DNA from: Massilia yuzhufengensis
Lineage (GTDB): Bacteria > Pseudomonadota > Gammaproteobacteria > Burkholderiales > Burkholderiaceae_D
Length of the DNA: 64,000 nucleotides
Direction: 5' to 3'
NCBI RefSeq assembly: GCF_900112225.1
Contig: NZ_FOLD01000001.1
Coordinates: 124,001 to 188,000 of the forward strand
Shown here: positions 9,661 to 17,504 of the stretch, in pieces
How the letters are laid out: each line of letters begins with the position of its first letter
Position numbering within the stretch: position 1 is the stretch's first letter
Notes under the pieces: generated by a model
Told to the model about the DNA's origin: nothing
Database searches by the model: none
Seen by the model: only the letters and a program-made list of their open reading frames with translations
Position numbers and translations under genes: made by a program

Positions 9661-9793
9661 CTCATGTTTACTCCACAGTATCAACGACTTGCATGCACTT
9701 TTTTTCGCTGTACAAATCCTGTGCCTGGCTTGAACGGAACGGGGACAGATTTGGCGCCAGGCGGTTTACGAGCGGTTCTGCACAATCCGTCCC

Positions 9794-9819
9794 TGTGGAT
9801 ATACAGCGACTTTTCCACA
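9794..9819. promoter_or_regulatory. Inverted DnaA-box pair, copy 1
   Basis: TGTGGATAT (9794-9802), eight nucleotides, then TTTTCCACA (9811-9819). Two near-consensus DnaA boxes point toward each other. The 8-nt spacing is identical in all three copies. Confidence 0.6.
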
Positions 9820-10008
9820 GTCGGGTAGCTTGCAGTTGGCGAAATTTGGTTGAAAACGGCTTGCAAATGCGTCAGTCGTGGCTGTCGAGGCAGTTTGGTG
9901 GCTTGCACATGCTTGCTCAGCGCGTGGCGTTCAGGGTTTGGTGATGCTGTTTGCCTGCAGCCTGGATGGATGCTGTGGGCCCTGAACCGGTTTTGTTGTT
10001 GTAGTAAA

Positions 10009-10062
10009 CAAGCTTGTATACAAACTGGTAGTAATAGTAAACGCGGCTTTATTTGTGGATAA
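10009..10062 (+). promoter_or_regulatory. Origin unwinding module 2
   Basis: GTATACAAA (10016-10024) leads into the trinucleotides TAG TAA TAG TAA (10029-10040), then ACGCGGC, then the perfect DnaA box TGTGGATAA at 10054-10062. GTATACAAA is shared with module 3, which shows that the two modules are diverged duplicates. Confidence 0.65.
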
Positions 10063-10194
10063 GTACTATTTTCTCCACAACGTCAGTGGTTTACGTGTGT
10101 TTTAAGGTGCTGGGCAAGGCTTGTTTCTGGCGTGTAAGAAACTTGGACAGATTTTTAAACAGTGCGTTAAGCGCTGCTTCTGCACATTCATTCC

Positions 10195-10220
10195 TGTGGA
10201 TATCCCAACTGTTTTCCACA
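10195..10220. promoter_or_regulatory. Inverted DnaA-box pair, copy 2
   Basis: TGTGGATAT (10195-10203), eight nucleotides, then TTTTCCACA (10212-10220). The boxes equal those of copy 1 but the eight bases between them differ, so the geometry is conserved rather than the spacer. Confidence 0.6.
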
Positions 10221-10477
10221 GGTAGAAGTGCTTGCTCAGGTTTTGGCGGTTTGCAGGTGGTTCGCCGATGCGTGGTGGCATTGCAGGCCTGGACTGCGTG
10301 CGAAGTCGGTGTGCGTGTCGGAATCGGACGATCGCCAGAAATGTGGGATCGCGTTTTTGCCGGCAGGTTTTGGAGCCGGCAGTCGGCTTGTCGGATGCGG
10401 ACGACGAAGCCAGGGGGAAGGCCGGCACGGCAAGAAAAAAAAATTCTAGCGGCGTTTCATAGGTTTACAACCAAGGT

Positions 10478-10528
10478 ATGTATACAAAATAGTAGTAATT
10501 GTTAACGGTACCCCCTTTCTGTGGACAA
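10478..10528 (+). promoter_or_regulatory. Origin unwinding module 3
   Basis: GTATACAAAA (10480-10489) leads into TAG TAG TAA (10490-10498), then a degenerate TTGTTA, then ACGGTACCCCC, then the box TGTGGACAA at 10520-10528 (one mismatch). The trinucleotide run is shorter than in modules 1 and 2, so this copy may be decaying or auxiliary. Confidence 0.55.
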
Positions 10529-10661
10529 GGTGGTTAACCAGATTGGAATCAAGCGCTTAGCGTCTGCATAAGGCGGTGCAGCGAGTGCGTGTGGAAGCGG
10601 AGCGTAAACTGGACAAGTTTACGCAGGCTGGAAAACGCATCGGTTTTGCACAAACGGTACC

Positions 10662-10687
10662 TGTGGATATCAAGAACCTTATCCACA
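10662..10687. promoter_or_regulatory. Inverted DnaA-box pair, copy 3
   Basis: TGTGGATAT (10662-10670), eight nucleotides, then the perfect TTATCCACA (10679-10687). This is the strongest pair of the three and lies nearest the GMC oxidoreductase gene. Confidence 0.65.
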
Positions 10688-10862
10688 GGTGGGCTCTGGA
10701 CATCCGTTTACGATCTGGTAAGCTTGCCTCATCGAATCACGAAACGGAGGGGTTGTGGATCTTGCCGCGCTGCTTCACAGGCCCGAATACCGTGCTCTCA
10801 AGGGAAGACTGCGCCTGTGCGCTTCCCGTGGCAGGTCCAGTTTCGTCCAGGAGCGCTAGCCA

Positions 10863-12488
10863 GTGGAGTCGGCTGGCGAGTACGACTACATCATCGTCGG
10901 GGCCGGTACATCCGGCTGCGTGCTGGCCAACCGGCTGACGCGCAATCGCGACGTCAATGTCCTGCTGCTGGAAGCCGGCGGCAGGGACGATTATCTGTGG
11001 ATCCATATCCCGGTCGGCTACCTGCATTGCATCGGCAATCCGCGCACCGACTGGCTGTTTCGCACCGAAGCCGATCCCGGCCTGAACGGACGGGCGCTGA
11101 TCTACCCCCGGGGCAAGGTACTGGGAGGCAGTTCCTCGATCAATGGCATGATCTACATGCGTGGCCAGCCGGCCGATTACGAGCGCTGGGCCGACCTGTC
11201 GGGCGACGATTCCTGGCGCTGGGACCAGGTTTTACCGCTCTTCAAGCGCAGTGAAGACCACTACGCCGGCGCCTCCGAACTGCATGGAGCGGGCGGCGAA
11301 TGGCGGGTGGAAAAGCAGCGGCTGTCGTGGAAGATCCTGGACGCCTTCCGTGAGGCTGCGGCCGAGACCGGCATCCCGAAACTGGCTGACCTGAACGCCG
11401 GCCTGGGCGAAGGCTCCGGCTATTTCGACGTCAACCAGCGCCGCGGCATCCGCCTCAATACCGCGAAAGCATTCCTCAAACCGGTGGCCAACCGGCCCAA
11501 CCTGACCATCATGACCGGCTGCCACGTCGAGCGCCTGCTGTTCGAGGACACGGACCAGGGGAAAACCTGTACCGGCGTGCAGTTCACCGGCGGCGGCGTC
11601 GCCTACACGGCGCGCGCCGAGCGGGAAACCTTGCTGGCGGCGGGGGCGGTGGGTTCGCCCCAGATCCTCCAGCTCTCCGGTATCGGCGCGGCAGCAGAAC
11701 TGCAGCGCCACGGCATCGTTCCCGTGCGCGACCTGCCGGGCGTCGGCGACAACCTGCAAGACCACCTGCAGCTGCGGATGATCTTCAAGGTCGCCGGCGT
11801 CACCACCCTGAATACGCGCGCCACCAACTGGTTCGGCAAGACCCTGATCGGCCTGGAATACGCGTTGTTCCGCAGCGGGCCGATGTCGATGGCGCCGTCC
11901 CAGCTCGGCGCCTTTGCCCGTTCGTCGAAGGACCTGGCGGCGCCCAACCTGCAATACCATGTGCAGCCGCTGTCGCTGGACAAGTTCGGCGACCCGCTGC
12001 ACCGCTTCCCGGCCTTTACGGCCAGCGTGTGCAACCTGCAGCCGAGTTCGCGCGGGCACGTCCGCATCGCTTCAAGCGACAGTTATGCACCGCCCAGGAT
12101 TACCCCGAACTACCTGAGCACGGAGGCCGACCGCAAGACCGCCGCCGCGGCGCTGGCGCTGACGCGCCGCATCGTCGCCGCGCCGGCGCTGGCGAAATAC
12201 CGCCCGGAAGAGTTCATGCCCGGGCTTCAATACCAGAGCGAAGAAGAACTTGCCCAGGCGGCCGGCCTGGTCGGCACCACGATTTTCCATCCGGTCGGCA
12301 CCTGCCGCATGGGGCGGGACGACGATCCGATGGCGGTCGTCGATAGCCGCCTGCGCGTGCGCGGCGTGGCCCGGCTGCGGGTCGTCGATGCCTCGATCAT
12401 GCCCTTCATCACGTCGGGCAATACCAATGCCCCGACCATCATGATTGCAGAAAAAGCGGCCCGGGACCTGGTCGCCGAGTACGGCTAG
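10863..12488 (+). CDS. GMC-family FAD-dependent oxidoreductase (choline dehydrogenase-like)
   Basis: A 541-residue glucose-methanol-choline oxidoreductase. The FAD-binding motif VGAGTSGCVLANRLT is near residues 12-26. GMC signature 1 is around KVLGGSSSINGMIYMRG (about 86-102), and signature 2 around GAVGSPQILQLSGIG (about 261-275). The C-terminal catalytic region carries FHPVGTCRMG and SGNTNAPTIMIAEKAA, holding the active-site His and Asn. The start is GTG, with GGAG about 10 nt upstream. The substrate is unknown; the family includes choline and various alcohol dehydrogenases. It is the first gene right of the proposed origin, and an ABC importer follows on the same strand. Confidence 0.9.
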   Translation: MESAGEYDYIIVGAGTSGCVLANRLTRNRDVNVLLLEAGGRDDYLWIHIPVGYLHCIGNPRTDWLFRTEADPGLNGRALIYPRGKVLGGSSSINGMIYMRGQPADYERWADLSGDDSWRWDQVLPLFKRSEDHYAGASELHGAGGEWRVEKQRLSWKILDAFREAAAETGIPKLADLNAGLGEGSGYFDVNQRRGIRLNTAKAFLKPVANRPNLTIMTGCHVERLLFEDTDQGKTCTGVQFTGGGVAYTARAERETLLAAGAVGSPQILQLSGIGAAAELQRHGIVPVRDLPGVGDNLQDHLQLRMIFKVAGVTTLNTRATNWFGKTLIGLEYALFRSGPMSMAPSQLGAFARSSKDLAAPNLQYHVQPLSLDKFGDPLHRFPAFTASVCNLQPSSRGHVRIASSDSYAPPRITPNYLSTEADRKTAAAALALTRRIVAAPALAKYRPEEFMPGLQYQSEEELAQAAGLVGTTIFHPVGTCRMGRDDDPMAVVDSRLRVRGVARLRVVDASIMPFITSGNTNAPTIMIAEKAARDLVAEYG

Positions 12489-12647
12489 GCAGTACGCCGG
12501 CGTGCAATTTTGCACAAGGGGCGTGCGGCCAGGCAGGGGATGCGCACCCCACACGCCAGCCCGGCCGTATTGTGAGGCCGGGGTCTTGTATGTATGATCA
12601 GGCAAGTAGTGTCCTCTTTGATTGCAGCACCACGTGGTGGAGATTCA

Positions 12648-13421
12648 ATGGCGGATGTCATCCTGGAGACGAGGCAGCTCACCAAGGAGTTCAAGGGATT
12701 CACGGCGGTCAGCGAAGTCAGCCTGCAGGTCGAACGGGGCCATATCCACGCGCTGATCGGCCCGAATGGCGCCGGCAAGACCACCTGCTTCAACCTGCTC
12801 ACCAAGTTCCTGGTCCCGACCGCAGGCCACATCCTCTTCAACGGCCGCGACATCACCGCCGCCCGGCCGGCCCAGGTTGCCCGCATGGGCATCATCCGCT
12901 CCTTCCAGATTTCCGCCGTGTTTCCCCATCTGACCGTGCTCGAGAACGTGCGCATCGGCCTGCAGCGCCAGCTCGGCACCAGCTTTCACTTCTGGCGCAG
13001 CAGCAGTTCGCTTCGTCTTCTGGACGAACGCGCGCTGGCGCTGCTGGCCGAGGTCGGCCTGGAAGGCCTGGCGGGCACCCTCTCCGCGGACCTGCCCTAC
13101 GGGCGCAAGCGCGCACTGGAAATCGCCACGACCCTGGCGATGGAACCGGAACTGATGCTGCTGGACGAGCCGACCCAGGGCATGGGCCATGAAGATGTCC
13201 ACAGGGTGACGGAACTGATCAAGAAAGTCTCGGCCGGCCGCACCATCCTGATGGTCGAGCACAATATGAACGTCGTGGCCGGCATCTGCGACCGCATCTC
13301 GGTCCTGCAGCGCGGCGCCGTGCTGGCCGAAGGCAGCTACGCCGAGGTGTCGCGCAACCCGCAGGTGATGGAAGCGTACATGGGCACCAGCGACGGCGCA
13401 CTGGCGGGAGCGCAGCATTGA
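12648..13421 (+). CDS. livG: Branched-chain amino-acid type ABC transporter ATPase, LivG
   Basis: A 257-residue cytoplasmic ATPase of the HAAT importer family. Walker A is GPNGAGKTT, the signature is the degenerate LPYGRKRALEIA usual for LivG, Walker B is LMLLDEPTQGMG, and the H-loop is VEHNM. The start at 12648 follows GGTGGAGATTCA; an in-frame ATG 54 bp upstream has no such site. Its stop overlaps the livF TTG start by 4 bp (translational coupling). The ligand is not certain: HAAT systems also carry aromatic acids, amides and urea. Confidence 0.92.
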   Translation: MADVILETRQLTKEFKGFTAVSEVSLQVERGHIHALIGPNGAGKTTCFNLLTKFLVPTAGHILFNGRDITAARPAQVARMGIIRSFQISAVFPHLTVLENVRIGLQRQLGTSFHFWRSSSSLRLLDERALALLAEVGLEGLAGTLSADLPYGRKRALEIATTLAMEPELMLLDEPTQGMGHEDVHRVTELIKKVSAGRTILMVEHNMNVVAGICDRISVLQRGAVLAEGSYAEVSRNPQVMEAYMGTSDGALAGAQH

Positions 13422-14125
13422 GCCCGGCACTCGAGATCACCGGCCTGGACGCCTGGTATGGCGAATCGCACATCCTGCACGGCCTCAGCCTGACGGTCCA
13501 GCCCGGCGAAGTGGTGACCCTGCTGGGGCGCAACGGTGCGGGACGGACCACGACGCTGCGCGCCATCATGGGCCTGACCGGCCGCCGCACCGGCTCGATC
13601 CGGGTCGGCGGCGTCGAGGCGATCGGCTTGCCGACGCACCGCATCGCCCATCTCGGGATCGGCTATTGCCCGGAAGAGCGCGGCATTTTCGCGTCCCTGT
13701 CGGCCGAGGAAAACCTGATGCTGCCGCCGCAGCTAAAGGGGGCAGGGGCGGGCATGACGCTGGACGAGATCTATGCGATGTTCCCTAACCTGTACGAGCG
13801 CCGCAACAGCCAGGGCACGCGCCTGTCCGGCGGCGAGCAGCAGATGCTGGCGCTCGCCCGCATCCTGCGCACCGGCGCGCGCCTGCTGCTGCTCGACGAG
13901 ATGTCGGAAGGGCTGGCGCCGGTGATCGTGCAGGGCCTGGCCCGGATGATCATGACGCTCAAGGCCAAGGGCTATACGATCGTCATGGTCGAACAGAACT
14001 TCCGCTTCGCCGCGCCGCTCGCGGACCGCTTCTACGTGGTCGAACACGGCCAGGTCGTCGAGACCATCGCGGCCGCGGAACTGGAAAGCAGGATGCCGGT
14101 GCTCACCGAGCTGCTCGGCGTCTGA
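13418..14125 (+). CDS. livF: Branched-chain amino-acid type ABC transporter ATPase, LivF
   Basis: A 235-residue second ATPase of the importer, starting at TTG inside the livG stop. Signature LSGGEQQMLALARIL and Walker B LLLLDEMSEGLAP are intact. Walker A reads GRNGAGRTTT, with Arg in place of the nucleotide-binding Lys (codon CGG). This substitution would normally weaken ATP hydrolysis, but I recall similar Arg variants in some betaproteobacterial LivF-type proteins, so it may be a subfamily trait and not damage. LivG keeps a canonical Lys, so the pair could run on one fully competent site. Confidence 0.9.
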   Translation: MSPALEITGLDAWYGESHILHGLSLTVQPGEVVTLLGRNGAGRTTTLRAIMGLTGRRTGSIRVGGVEAIGLPTHRIAHLGIGYCPEERGIFASLSAEENLMLPPQLKGAGAGMTLDEIYAMFPNLYERRNSQGTRLSGGEQQMLALARILRTGARLLLLDEMSEGLAPVIVQGLARMIMTLKAKGYTIVMVEQNFRFAAPLADRFYVVEHGQVVETIAAAELESRMPVLTELLGV

Positions 14126-14165
14126 CAATGTGCCACACACCCGCCAACCTGAAAACGGAGACCCC

Positions 14166-15365
14166 ATGAAACGCACTGCCATCGCCCTTGCCGCCGCCGC
14201 CACCGTCTTTGCCATGCCTGCCCAGGCCCAGGTCTCGGGCGACGTCATCAAGATCGGCTTCATCACCGACCTGTCCGGCGTATATTCGGATGTGGACGGC
14301 AATGGCGGGGCGGAAGCGATCCGCATGGCCATCGCCGACATGGGCGGCGCCATCAACGGCAAGAAAATCCAGCTGGTGGTGGCCGACCACCAGAACAAGC
14401 CCGACATCGCCGCCTCCAAGGCGCGCGAATGGTTCGACCAGCAGGGCGTCGACCTGCTGATCGGCGGCACCAATTCGGGCGCCAGCCTGGCCATGGCCAA
14501 GGTGGCCGCGGAAAAGAAAAAGGTCTTCATCGCGATCGGCTCCGGCACCGCGCAACTGACCAACGAACAGTGCACGCCCTACACCGTGCATTACGCCTAC
14601 GACACGGTGGCACTGGCGCGCGGCACCGGCTCCACCATGATCAAGCAGGGCGGCAAGTCCTGGTACTTCCTCACCGCCGACTACGCCTTCGGCCAGTCGC
14701 TCGAGAAAGACACGGCCGACGTCGTCAAGGCCAATGGCGGCACCGTGGTGGGCAGCGTCAAGCACCCGCTGTCGGCTTCGGACTTCTCGTCCTTCCTGCT
14801 GCAGGCGCAAGCGTCCAAGGCGCAGGTGCTGGGTATGGCCAACGCGGGCGGCGACCTGATCAATGCAGTAAAAGCCGCCAACGAGTTCGGCCTGAACAAG
14901 AAAATGAAGATCGCCGGCCTGCTGGTGTTCATCAACGACATCCACACGCTGGGCCTGAACACGACCCAGGGCATGTACCTCACCGAAGGCTGGTACTGGG
15001 ACCGCACCCCGGAAAGCCGCGCCTGGGCCAAGCGCTATTTCGCCAAGATGAACAAGCAGCCGTCGATGGTGCAGGCGGGCGACTACTCGGCCGCAACCCA
15101 GTTCCTGAACGCGGTAAAAGCCACCGGCACCGACAATGCCGAGCAGGTCATGGCCCACCTGAAGAAAACCCCGGTCAACGACATGTTCGCCAAGAACGGC
15201 GTGATTCGTGCGGATGGCCGCATGGTGTACGACATGTACCTGATGCAGGTGAAGACGCCGAAGGAGTCGAAGGGGGCGTGGGATTACTACAAGGTGGTGG
15301 CGACGATTCCGGGGGACCAGGCGTATACGAAAAAGGCGGAGACCAAGTGTGCGTTGTGGAAGTGA
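14166..15365 (+). CDS. ABC transporter substrate-binding protein (HAAT family)
   Basis: A 399-residue periplasmic binding protein. The signal peptide is MKRTAIALAAAATVFAMPAQA, probably cleaved after residue 21. The mature protein begins QVSGDVIKIGFITDLSG, typical of type I (LivJ/amide-binding) receptors. The start is set by GGAG about 7 nt before 14166. The ligand is unknown; the GGTNSGASLAMAKVA stretch resembles receptors annotated for branched-chain amino acids or aromatic acids. It lies 40 bp after livF and is followed by a dispersed repeat before the permease genes, so the operon is interrupted by a 241-bp gap. Confidence 0.9.
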   Translation: MKRTAIALAAAATVFAMPAQAQVSGDVIKIGFITDLSGVYSDVDGNGGAEAIRMAIADMGGAINGKKIQLVVADHQNKPDIAASKAREWFDQQGVDLLIGGTNSGASLAMAKVAAEKKKVFIAIGSGTAQLTNEQCTPYTVHYAYDTVALARGTGSTMIKQGGKSWYFLTADYAFGQSLEKDTADVVKANGGTVVGSVKHPLSASDFSSFLLQAQASKAQVLGMANAGGDLINAVKAANEFGLNKKMKIAGLLVFINDIHTLGLNTTQGMYLTEGWYWDRTPESRAWAKRYFAKMNKQPSMVQAGDYSAATQFLNAVKATGTDNAEQVMAHLKKTPVNDMFAKNGVIRADGRMVYDMYLMQVKTPKESKGAWDYYKVVATIPGDQAYTKKAETKCALWK

Positions 15366-15421
15366 GTGCCTCTTTTAGTCGCAGCTCAGTCACCGCCGTA
15401 CCACTCTGAGTTACACGTAAG

Positions 15422-15536
15422 ACCGTCATCCCGGCGCAGGCGGAAACAATGCCGCAGGCATTGTTTTCTCCAAGTTTGCATGCGCTGACGGTACGCAACA
15501 AACTTGGGCACCGGCCTTCGCCGGTGCGACGGTTTT
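15422..15536. repeat. Dispersed palindromic repeat, family A, copy 1
   Basis: A roughly 115-bp element between the binding-protein gene and livH. Its ends are inverted: ACCGTCATCCCGGCG on the left and CCGGTGCGACGGT on the right. Inside lies a second hairpin around ACAATGCC...GGCATTGT, and an ACGCAACAAACTTGGG segment. It matches the element at 48931-49068 over most of its length and shares its ends with the copies at 32144 and 63704. It carries no open frame of its own. Confidence 0.7.
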
Positions 15537-15606
15537 ACGGCGAGCGGCAAGCGCAGACGCCAGCGCACTGCGCACTGCACGCAATCCAACATCGAAAACC
15601 GAGCCC

Positions 15607-16491
15607 ATGGAAATCTTCGGCATCCCCCTCCAAGCCCTGATGAGCCAGCTCCTGCTGGGCCTGGTCAATGGCTCCTTCTACGCCATGCTCTCGCTCGGCC
15701 TGGCCGTCATCTTTGGCCTGCTCAACGTCATTAATTTCTCCCACGGCGCCCTGTACATGGTCGGCGCCTTCGCCGCCTACATCGGCGTGAGCAGCTTTGG
15801 CCTGAACTACTGGACCATGCTGGTGCTGGCCCCGCTGCTGGTCGGCCTGCTGGGCATCCTGATCGAGCGGTCCATGCTGCGCTGGCTGTACCAGCTCGAC
15901 CACCTCTATGGACTGCTCCTCACCTTCGGCATCACGCTGCTGCTGGAAGGCGTGTTCCGTTCCTTCTTCGGGGTCTCCGGCCAGACCCTGGACGTGCCGG
16001 AACAGCTGCAGGGCGCTACCGACCTTGGCTTCATGATCCTGCCCAACTACCGCGCCTGGGTGGTCGCCGCCTCGCTCGTGGTCTGCCTGTCGACCTGGTT
16101 CGTGATCGAGAAAACCCGCCTCGGCGCCTACCTGCGCGCCGGCACCGAGAACCCGAAACTGGTCGAAGCCTTCGGCATCAACGTGCCGCTGATGGTCACG
16201 CTCACCTACGGCTTCGGCGTGGCGCTGGCTGGCTTTGCCGGCGTGCTGGCGGCGCCGGTGATCAATGTCACGCCACTGATGGGCTCGAACCTGATCATCG
16301 TCGTGTTCGCCGTGGTCGTGATCGGCGGCATGGGGTCGATCCTCGGCTCCATTGTCACCGGCCTGGGCCTGGGCGTCATCGAGGGACTGACCCGGGTGTT
16401 CTATCCGGAAGGCTCGGAAGTGGTGGTGTTCGTCGTGATGGTGATCGTCCTGCTGCTGCGTCCGGCCGGACTGTTTGGCAAGGAAAAATAG
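15607..16491 (+). CDS. livH: Branched-chain amino-acid type ABC transporter permease, LivH
   Basis: A 294-residue inner-membrane permease with about eight hydrophobic segments. It opens with LLLGLVNGSFYAMLSLGLAV followed by IFGLLNVINFSHG, the hallmark of LivH. The conserved E-x-x-x-R-x-x-x-x-R loop (IEKTRLGAYLRAGTENP) couples to the ATPases. It ends 2 bp before livM starts. Transcription may come from livG read-through across the repeat or from a separate promoter in the gap. Confidence 0.93.
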   Translation: MEIFGIPLQALMSQLLLGLVNGSFYAMLSLGLAVIFGLLNVINFSHGALYMVGAFAAYIGVSSFGLNYWTMLVLAPLLVGLLGILIERSMLRWLYQLDHLYGLLLTFGITLLLEGVFRSFFGVSGQTLDVPEQLQGATDLGFMILPNYRAWVVAASLVVCLSTWFVIEKTRLGAYLRAGTENPKLVEAFGINVPLMVTLTYGFGVALAGFAGVLAAPVINVTPLMGSNLIIVVFAVVVIGGMGSILGSIVTGLGLGVIEGLTRVFYPEGSEVVVFVVMVIVLLLRPAGLFGKEK

Positions 16492-16493
16492 GC

Positions 16494-17471
16494 ATGAATA
16501 AAAAGATCGCTTACGTGCTGGCGCTGGCGCTATTCCTGGCGGCGCCCTTCTACGCCTATCCGGTGTTCCTGATGAAGCTGCTGTGCTTCGCCCTGTTCGC
16601 CTGTGCCTTCAACCTCCTGATCGGTTTCACCGGCCTGCTCTCGTTCGGACATGCCGCTTTTTTTGGCAGCGCCGGCTACGTCACGGGCTACCTGCTGACC
16701 AGCATGGGCCTGCCGACCGAGCTCGGCATCGTGCTGGGCGTGGCTGCTTCCAGCCTGCTGGGGCTGGTGATTGGCGCGCTGGCGATCCGCCGCCAGGGCA
16801 TCTATTTTTCGATGATCACCCTGGCGCTGGCGCAAATGGTGTATTTCGCGGCGCTGCGTTCGCCGTTCACGCATGGGGAAGACGGGCTGCAGGGCGTGCC
16901 GCGCGGCCGGCTGTTCGGCATGCTCGACCTGTCGAGCGATGTCAACATGTACTACGTGGTGCTGGCCATCGCCGTCGCCGGCTTCGCACTGATCCACCGC
17001 ACCGTGCACTCGCCGTTCGGACAGGTGCTCAAGGCCATCAAGGAGAACGAGCCGCGCGCCATGTCGCTCGGTTACGAGGTTGACCGCTACAAGCTGCTGG
17101 CCTTCGTCCTGTCGGCCGCGCTGGCAGGGCTCGCAGGCGCCACCAAAACGGTCGTGCTGGGCTTCGAGACCCTCACCGACGTCCACTGGACCATGTCGGG
17201 CCTGGTGGTCCTGATGACGCTGGTAGGGGGCATGGGGACGATGGCCGGGCCGATCATTGGCGCCTTCCTCGTCATCGCGCTGGAAAACAAGCTGGGCGAG
17301 CTTGGCGCCTGGCTGGCCGAACAGCTTGGCATCGCCTGGTTTTCGACCCTGGGCGAGTCGGTCGGCATGGTCACGGGCCTGATCTTTATTGTCTGTGTTC
17401 TATTGTTCCGTCGTGGTATTGTTGGGGAGATAGGTGCGCTGCTCGAGCGCGGCCGCAAACTCGCCGCCTGA
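16494..17471 (+). CDS. livM: Branched-chain amino-acid type ABC transporter permease, LivM
   Basis: A 325-residue second permease of the importer. The diagnostic motif NLLIGFTGLLSFGHAAFFG lies at about residues 40-58, and the EAA-like loop HSPFGQVLKAIKENEPRAMS at about 172-191. Hydrophobic segments fill the rest, with a short basic C-terminus. It is translationally close-coupled to livH and completes a five-gene HAAT system. Confidence 0.93.
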   Translation: MNKKIAYVLALALFLAAPFYAYPVFLMKLLCFALFACAFNLLIGFTGLLSFGHAAFFGSAGYVTGYLLTSMGLPTELGIVLGVAASSLLGLVIGALAIRRQGIYFSMITLALAQMVYFAALRSPFTHGEDGLQGVPRGRLFGMLDLSSDVNMYYVVLAIAVAGFALIHRTVHSPFGQVLKAIKENEPRAMSLGYEVDRYKLLAFVLSAALAGLAGATKTVVLGFETLTDVHWTMSGLVVLMTLVGGMGTMAGPIIGAFLVIALENKLGELGAWLAEQLGIAWFSTLGESVGMVTGLIFIVCVLLFRRGIVGEIGALLERGRKLAA

Positions 17472-17504
17472 GCCCGGGCGGCTGCACGCGCCAAGCGAGC
17501 CAAC

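Larger units (their letters stand above)
9263..10862. other. oriC: Putative chromosomal replication origin (oriC) region
   Basis: About 1.6 kb without a credible gene, lower in GC than its surroundings and rich in DnaA boxes. Perfect TTATCCACA boxes occur at 10054-10062 (reverse) and 10679-10687 (forward), and a TTATNCACA box at 9369-9377 (reverse). One- or two-mismatch boxes lie at 9386, 9652, 9794, 9811, 10071, 10195, 10212, 10520 and 10662. Three direct but diverged repeats (starting near 9600, 10005 and 10460) each hold AT-rich DNA, TAG/TAA trinucleotides, a spacer beginning with GC-rich ACG DNA, a DnaA box and, about 140 bp on, an inverted box pair. The order and orientation equal the DnaA-trio unwinding element described for Bacillus subtilis. 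parS, parAB and mnmG lie about 10 kb away, typical of ori-proximal DNA. dnaA itself is not in the window, so a DnaA-titration locus is the main alternative. Confidence 0.72.

Noticed and set aside
9283-10505. Short open frames inside the DnaA-box region (for example 9283-9603, 10053-10505)
   Set aside because: They run through DnaA boxes and trinucleotide repeats, give Cys/Trp-rich implausible proteins, and have no ribosome-binding sites.
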